The notes under the pieces were generated by a model. The model did no database searches, was not told the DNA's origin, and saw only the letters and a list, made by a program, of their open reading frames with translations. 64,000 bases of DNA from Fen-183 sp963809425 (GTDB lineage Bacteria > Acidobacteriota > Thermoanaerobaculia > UBA5066): NCBI GenBank assembly GCA_963809425.1, contig CAWEJK010000004.1, positions 1 through 64,000 of the forward strand. Reading direction: 5' to 3'. The position numbers and the translations under genes were made by a program. The first letter of the stretch is position 1. Every line of letters begins with the position of its first letter. Shown piece by piece: positions 59,659-64,000 of the stretch.

Positions 59659-61350
59659 GTGGGAACCAAATATATTTTCATCACGGGCGGCGTGGTTTCC
59701 GGCCTCGGCAAGGGAATCGCCGCCGCCTCGATGGGCGCGCTCCTCGAGGCGCGCGGATTCCGGGTCACGCTGCAGAAGTTCGATCCTTACCTCAACGTGG
59801 ACCCCGGGACGATGTCGCCGTTCCAGCACGGCGAGGTGTACGTCACGGACGACGGGGCCGAGACCGACCTCGACCTCGGCCACTACGAGCGCTTCACGTC
59901 CGCGATCACGGCCAAGGCGAGCAGCGTCACGACCGGCAAGATCTACCAGACCGTCATCGAGAAGGAACGACGCGGCGACTTTCTCGGCAAGACGGTCCAG
60001 GTCATCCCCCACATCACGGACGAGATCAAGGACTGCATCCGCCGCGTCGCGGGCGACAACGACGTCGTCCTCGTGGAGATCGGCGGCACGGTGGGCGACA
60101 TCGAGTCGCTGCCGTTTCTCGAGGCGATCCGCCAGTTCCGGCAGGACGTCGGCCGCGGCAACGCCGTCAACGTGCACCTCACGCTCGTGCCGCACATCGC
60201 GGCATCCAACGAGCTGAAGACGAAGCCCACGCAGCACTCCGTCAAGGAGCTCCTCTCGATCGGAATCCAGCCGGACATCCTCCTCTGCCGGGCGGACCGT
60301 TCGATCCCCGAGGAGATGAAGAAGAAGATCGCGCTCTTCTGCAACGTGGACGAGCGGGCGGTCATCACGGCGCGCGACGTCCAGACGATCTACGAGGTGC
60401 CGCTCGCGTTCGCGCGCGAGGGGCTCGACGAGATTCTCCTCGACTACCTCTCGCTTCCGCACTACGACCGCGATCTCGCGAAGTGGGAGTCGATCGTGAA
60501 CCGCGTCAAGAACCCGCAGGGCGAGGTCACGGTCGCGTTCGTCGGCAAGTACGTCCAGCTCGGCGACAGCTACAAGTCGCTGAACGAGGCGCTCCATCAT
60601 GGCGGCATCGCGAACAACGTGAAGGTGAAGATCACGTTCGTGGACTCCGAGGAGCTGGAGTCGATGGGGTTTCCCGAATCCCTCGCGCGCGCGGACGCGA
60701 TTCTCGTGGGCCCCGGCTTCGGCCGGCGCGGGATCGAAGGGAAGCTGAAGGCGATCCGGCTCGCGCGGGAGACGAAGGTCCCGTTCTTCGGGATCTGCCT
60801 CGGCATGCAGTGCGCGGTCATCGAGTACGCGCGCAACGTGTGCGGCATCGCCGGTGCAAATTCCACGGAGTTCGAGCCGAACGCGCCGGCCAAGGTCATC
60901 TACATGCTGCGCGATCTCATCGGGGTCGACGCGCTCGGCGGCACGATGCGGCTCGGCAAGTACCCGTGCGACCTCGGCGAGGGCACGCTCGCGCGGCGCG
61001 CCTACGGAGAGGCCACGATCTGGGAACGCCATCGCCATCGCTACGAGGTCAACCAGGAATTCCTGCCCGCCCTTCGCGACGCCGGGATGACGTTCTGCGG
61101 GATGTCGCCCGACCGCAAGTTCGTGGAGATGGTCGAGCTCTCCGACCACCCGTGGTTCCTCGGCTGCCAGTTCCACCCCGAGTTCAAGAGCAAGCCCACG
61201 GCGCCGCACCCCCTCTTCAAGGACTTCATCCGCGCCGCCCGCGCGCACAAGCTCGCGCGGCAGGAAGGCGTCGACAGGAAGAGCGCCGAGCTCGAGCCCG
61301 TCGTCGTCGCGCCGGCGAACCTTCCGACCCCGAACGGCCGGTCGGCATGA
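59659..61350 (+). CDS. pyrG: CTP synthase
   Basis: 563 aa; makes CTP from UTP, ATP and glutamine, supplying the CTP used by KdsB. N-terminal synthetase domain (KYIFITGGVVSGLGKGI, KFDPYLNVDPGTMSP) and C-terminal glutaminase (PFFGICLGMQCAV with the nucleophile Cys, GCQFHPEF with the His-x-Glu). GTG start. Adjacent to kdsB as in many Gram-negative bacteria. Confidence 0.97.
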   Translation: MGTKYIFITGGVVSGLGKGIAAASMGALLEARGFRVTLQKFDPYLNVDPGTMSPFQHGEVYVTDDGAETDLDLGHYERFTSAITAKASSVTTGKIYQTVIEKERRGDFLGKTVQVIPHITDEIKDCIRRVAGDNDVVLVEIGGTVGDIESLPFLEAIRQFRQDVGRGNAVNVHLTLVPHIAASNELKTKPTQHSVKELLSIGIQPDILLCRADRSIPEEMKKKIALFCNVDERAVITARDVQTIYEVPLAFAREGLDEILLDYLSLPHYDRDLAKWESIVNRVKNPQGEVTVAFVGKYVQLGDSYKSLNEALHHGGIANNVKVKITFVDSEELESMGFPESLARADAILVGPGFGRRGIEGKLKAIRLARETKVPFFGICLGMQCAVIEYARNVCGIAGANSTEFEPNAPAKVIYMLRDLIGVDALGGTMRLGKYPCDLGEGTLARRAYGEATIWERHRHRYEVNQEFLPALRDAGMTFCGMSPDRKFVEMVELSDHPWFLGCQFHPEFKSKPTAPHPLFKDFIRAARAHKLARQEGVDRKSAELEPVVVAPANLPTPNGRSA

Positions 61351-61353
61351 CGG

Positions 61354-61575
61354 TCGCTCGTCTCGTTCGACCCGAAGAGCCGGTACGGGAAGACGGCGGA
61401 CCGCTGGGGAAATCTCCTTCTGCCGGAAGGCGCCGCCGAGGTCGACACGCTTTTCGTCTTCGAGGGAGAAGCGAAGACGACGTACCGCGTGTCGCGCGTG
61501 AACGCGTTCCCGCAGGACCCGAAGAAGCGCCTGTACTACTACCTCAGGACCGAGGACAACCCGAACAACTCCTGA
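61354..61575 (+). pseudogene. Coding-like remnant after pyrG
   Basis: 74 codons without a start, beginning one codon after the pyrG stop and in the same frame: SLVSFDPKSRYGKTADRW, then a regular amphipathic pattern to RLYYYLRTEDNPNNS and TGA at 61575. Composition and third-position bias look like true coding sequence. Probably the 3' end of a gene whose start was lost; not recognised. Confidence 0.4.
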
Positions 61576-61595
61576 CGGGCGGAAGTCCATTGGGG

Positions 61596-62123
61596 TCAGT
61601 TTTTCGACTCGGTGAACGCCTCGACCGATCGGCGAAAAGCCTTCGGATCGATCGCCGGGAACCGGTAGAGACTCGGTTCGATCTCGGCGAAATATTGCAA
61701 AAGGCGCTTCGCCTCGATCAGCCCCGCGTCCCTCATCGCGCGTACGTCCTCGATGTCCTTTTGGTGGCTGCGCTCCAGCTTCGCCAATGCCTGCGAGTAG
61801 AGGTCGTAATGATGAAACGAGATGCGGCCTTCGCGGGTCACGAACGGGCTCCTGGCTTCCCACCCCGGGATTTCCGGGATGAAGGCATCGGGCGAGGCCA
61901 GCTCGACGTTCACCTCGAGCTCTTCCTTCAGCCGCGGGATCGCCCGAAGGATCAGGTCGTCTTCGGGAACCAGCTTCATATCGATGTCGATGGTGCTCCC
62001 GCGCCAACCGACGAGAACGGCGGTGGCACCTCCGACGAGATAGACACGCGCCTCTGTCCGGGCCTCCACTCCGAGGGCTTTCATGAATTTCCGGACGCGA
62101 TCCGCGTCTACGGGGCGGCGCAT
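61596..62123 (-). CDS. Nucleotidyltransferase-like protein (DUF6036 type)
   Basis: 175 aa. YLVGGATAVLVGWRGSTIDIDMKL matches the G-G...D-x-D core of minimal nucleotidyltransferases of the kind found in two-gene toxin-antitoxin or abortive-infection loci. Its start overlaps the 3' end of the next upstream small gene by 16 bases, consistent with a two-gene unit. Confidence 0.7.
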   Translation of the reverse strand: MRRPVDADRVRKFMKALGVEARTEARVYLVGGATAVLVGWRGSTIDIDMKLVPEDDLILRAIPRLKEELEVNVELASPDAFIPEIPGWEARSPFVTREGRISFHHYDLYSQALAKLERSHQKDIEDVRAMRDAGLIEAKRLLQYFAEIEPSLYRFPAIDPKAFRRSVEAFTESKN

Positions 62124-62380
62124 TCCGCAGAGCGTTCGAACGAAACGAGCCGCCGGATCAGGGCGTTGTAGCGCGAGTGGGCCGAGTCGGGATCGGAGAG
62201 CGCAAGGAGCGCGTACAGGCGGTTTTCGGCCGACGAGAGGGGCTCGGGGATCTGGAGACCGATCCGCCGAAGGCGAGTGGCGCCGATCGAAACGAGAAGC
62301 GCTTCCTCAGAAGCGACCGCGCGGGAGAGGTCTTCGATCCCTCGCGCGACGAATTCGGCCCCGGGCAGACCTTCGATCAC
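62108..62380 (-). CDS. Small hypothetical protein paired with the nucleotidyltransferase
   Basis: 90 aa from a GTG at 62380: VIEGLPGAEFVARGIEDLSR at the start, SRYNALIRRLVSFERS near the end. Helical, mildly basic. The frame is open much further upstream through the acyl-CoA synthetase gene on the same strand, so the start is set only by composition. Likely partner (antitoxin or regulator) of the downstream nucleotidyltransferase. Confidence 0.5.
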   Translation of the reverse strand: MIEGLPGAEFVARGIEDLSRAVASEEALLVSIGATRLRRIGLQIPEPLSSAENRLYALLALSDPDSAHSRYNALIRRLVSFERSAECAAP

Positions 62381-62457
62381 GAACCGATGATACGCGGCGC
62401 GCGCTCCGACGAGGTGGAGCGCAACCGCCCGTGAGGGACCGTCCGGGCGGGTTCCCG

Positions 62458-64000
62458 TCAGGAGCAGAGCGCGGCGAGCGCGCGCGAGGCGCGGTCGATC
62501 TTCCGGTAGACGGGGATCCCGCCGTGCTGGAGGACGCCGACGAAGTCGTCGTAGAGCCGCCCGGAGTCCACGTTCACGACCAGCGGCTTTCGCGTCGCGC
62601 GGAACAGCCGCAGCAGCTCCTGGGCGAGCGCGCCCTTCGAGAAGAGATTCTCGGAGTGCGCCCCGAAGGGATCCGGCGCGAGGATGTCGAGCGACGGCGT
62701 GACGGGGATCGGAGACACGAGAAGGGAGTCCACCCCGGCGTCGTCGAGAAGCGCCGCCGCCGCTTCCACGAACGCGGGCGTCTCGGCCATGGGCGTCGCG
62801 TCGATGGGGTTCGCCGCGTGGGCGATCGCCGGAAGGCATGCGCGCAGCCGGGCGAGAGTCGGCTCCGCGAGCACCGCCGGCGTCAGGCCGTAGAGCTTGT
62901 CGAGGACGGCCGCGCATTCGAACCCCGCGTTCGAGAGCACCGCGAGTCGTCCGCCTGCCGGGAGCCTGTCGCCGAGCATCGTGTAGATCTTCGTGTAGTC
63001 CTCGAACATGTCCAGCGACTGCGCGACGAGGACGCCCGCGCTCTCGAGGAGCTCTTTCGCGACCGCATAGTCGCCCGCGAGAGAAGCCGTGTGGCTGCGC
63101 GTGGCCTCGGCGCCGAGCGGCGTCTGGCCCGCCTTGAAGAGGATGACGTGCCGGCCTTCCTTCGTGACGCGGCGCGCCACGCGGGCGAACCGCTCTCCAT
63201 CCCCCGGCGTGAAACCCTCGACGTAGAAGACGAGAAGGCGAATGGTGGCGTCGTCCGCGAAGTACTCGAGGAAGTCCGCCGCGGTGAGGTCCACCTGGTT
63301 GCCGTACGAGATCGACGCCCGCGGGAACACGATGCCGTCGAGGTTGCTCGTGAGCGAGACGAGGTACGCACCGCTCTGGCTGACGGCCACGAGGCTGTCG
63401 CCCGGCGCGTCGTGGAACGGCAGCTTGTACTGGGGAAGGAAGAACGTGTTGTACTGCCCCTTCGAGACGATCCCGAGGCAGTTTCCGCCCACGAGCACGG
63501 GTCCGCCGTCCGGCCTCGCGTGCGCGGCGGCCAGCGACGCGCGGATCCGCCCCTCGAGATCCGGGCGGCCCGCCTCGCCGAAGCCGCCCGGAATGAGGAT
63601 CACGGACTCGGCCCGGCCGCGGGCGAGCGCCTCCACGACCTCCGTCGCGGCGGGCGCCGGCACGGAGACGACCGCGAGGTCCACCGTCTCGGGCAGAGCG
63701 TCCACGGACGGAACGCACGCGACGCCGTCGATCGCCTTTTCCTTCGCGTGCACCGCGAAAAGGTGCCCGTAGGAGATGCCGTTGGACTGCTTGAGGTTCC
63801 TGAGGATGATCCTGCCCGGGTTCATCGCGTGCGCGGAGGCGCCGATGACGGCGGCACTCCGGGGAGCAAGGAGTCGGGAGATTTTGGAGATGGGACGCGA
63901 CGAAAGAGCAAGCCGCCTGGAGGACATCCGGGCTTTCCCGTCCGCGGCGACCCAGCGGCCGTCCGAGCAAAGAAGAAGAGGATTGACCTCGAGCTCCTCG
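62458..64000 (-). CDS. ADP-forming acyl-CoA synthetase, fused, 5' end outside the window
   Basis: The frame continues past the window edge. The first visible residues, EELEVNPLLLCSDGRWVAAD, are the end of an ATP-grasp domain (beta part); from MSSRRLALSSRP on come the CoA-binding Rossmann domain (SAAVIGASAHAMNPGRIILRN), the ligase domain (VAVSQSGAYLVSL) and the catalytic-histidine region (GAEATRSHTASLAGD). So the order is ATP-grasp first, then the alpha-like part. Converts acyl-CoA, ADP and phosphate to acid, ATP and CoA, or the reverse. The internal ATG at 63927 is not the true start. Confidence 0.8.
   Translation of the reverse strand, partial: EELEVNPLLLCSDGRWVAADGKARMSSRRLALSSRPISKISRLLAPRSAAVIGASAHAMNPGRIILRNLKQSNGISYGHLFAVHAKEKAIDGVACVPSVDALPETVDLAVVSVPAPAATEVVEALARGRAESVILIPGGFGEAGRPDLEGRIRASLAAAHARPDGGPVLVGGNCLGIVSKGQYNTFFLPQYKLPFHDAPGDSLVAVSQSGAYLVSLTSNLDGIVFPRASISYGNQVDLTAADFLEYFADDATIRLLVFYVEGFTPGDGERFARVARRVTKEGRHVILFKAGQTPLGAEATRSHTASLAGDYAVAKELLESAGVLVAQSLDMFEDYTKIYTMLGDRLPAGGRLAVLSNAGFECAAVLDKLYGLTPAVLAEPTLARLRACLPAIAHAANPIDATPMAETPAFVEAAAALLDDAGVDSLLVSPIPVTPSLDILAPDPFGAHSENLFSKGALAQELLRLFRATRKPLVVNVDSGRLYDDFVGVLQHGGIPVYRKIDRASRALAALCS

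Noticed and set aside
1..64000. tRNA, rRNA or transposase genes
   Set aside because: No cloverleaf-like segments with CCA-end context, rRNA signatures or transposase/integrase motifs were seen by reading; a dedicated scan was not possible.

Overview
The window is very GC-rich (roughly two thirds G+C by eye), densely coded, and belongs to a Gram-negative-type bacterium: it carries murB, kdsB, a LolA-like carrier, a multiheme cytochrome/Rieske/cytochrome b cluster and a plsX-fab operon. Gene order and the secreted M28 peptidases look like Acidobacteriota (Thermoanaerobaculia/Holophagae type); that placement is an inference from recollection and untested here. Four-base GTGA/ATGA stop-start overlaps are frequent and point to long translationally coupled operons.

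Layout. 1-4.6 kb: cupin tail, methyltransferase and a dnaE2 error-prone polymerase whose frame is interrupted by odd inserts. 4.6-10.2 kb (minus): two M28 glutamate-carboxypeptidase-like peptidases and a polytopic membrane protein. 10.2-22.5 kb (minus): the fatty-acid operon yceD-rpmF-plsX-fabH-fabD-fabG // acpP-fabF, split by a 6.2 kb block of unrelated genes (Ntn-hydrolase-like protein, kelch-like propeller protein, BrnT/BrnA-like pair, hydrolase-LuxR protein, diiron protein). 22.5-27.4 kb (plus): exopolysaccharide operon (three GT4 enzymes and a WcaJ-like initiating transferase). 27.4-38.4 kb (minus): an NfnB-NfnA-rubrerythrin fusion, a DUF2339-like protein, an NrfD/NrfC-like/tetraheme module and a cytochrome b-nonaheme fusion with Rieske and small cytochrome c. 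38.5-46.4 kb (minus): TgpA, DUF58 and MoxR operon with manC, an amino-acid-binding lipoprotein, murB and pgpA. 46.6-64 kb: recA, a large barrel protein, a deiminase-fold protein, purH, LolA-like, YajQ, polyprenyl synthase, TPR protein, kdsB, pyrG, a nucleotidyltransferase pair, and an ADP-forming acyl-CoA synthetase cut by the window edge.

The most unusual feature is a family of dispersed composite repeats. It has three parts: a purine-rich motif close to GAAGATTTCTTNGAAAGGTGAAG; short GC hairpins ending in TATGAG; and a ~80-base long hairpin whose outer stems differ between copies but remain self-complementary. These elements lie inside dnaE2 (three places), a glycosyltransferase, manC and kdsB, mostly as in-frame peptide insertions, and also in the recA and lolA leaders. 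They resemble in concept the Rickettsia palindromic elements that insert into protein genes, but the sequences are unrelated as far as I can tell. Two of the three obvious frameshifted genes (dnaE2 and manC) have a break inside such an element.

No tRNA, rRNA, CRISPR array or transposase gene was recognised.
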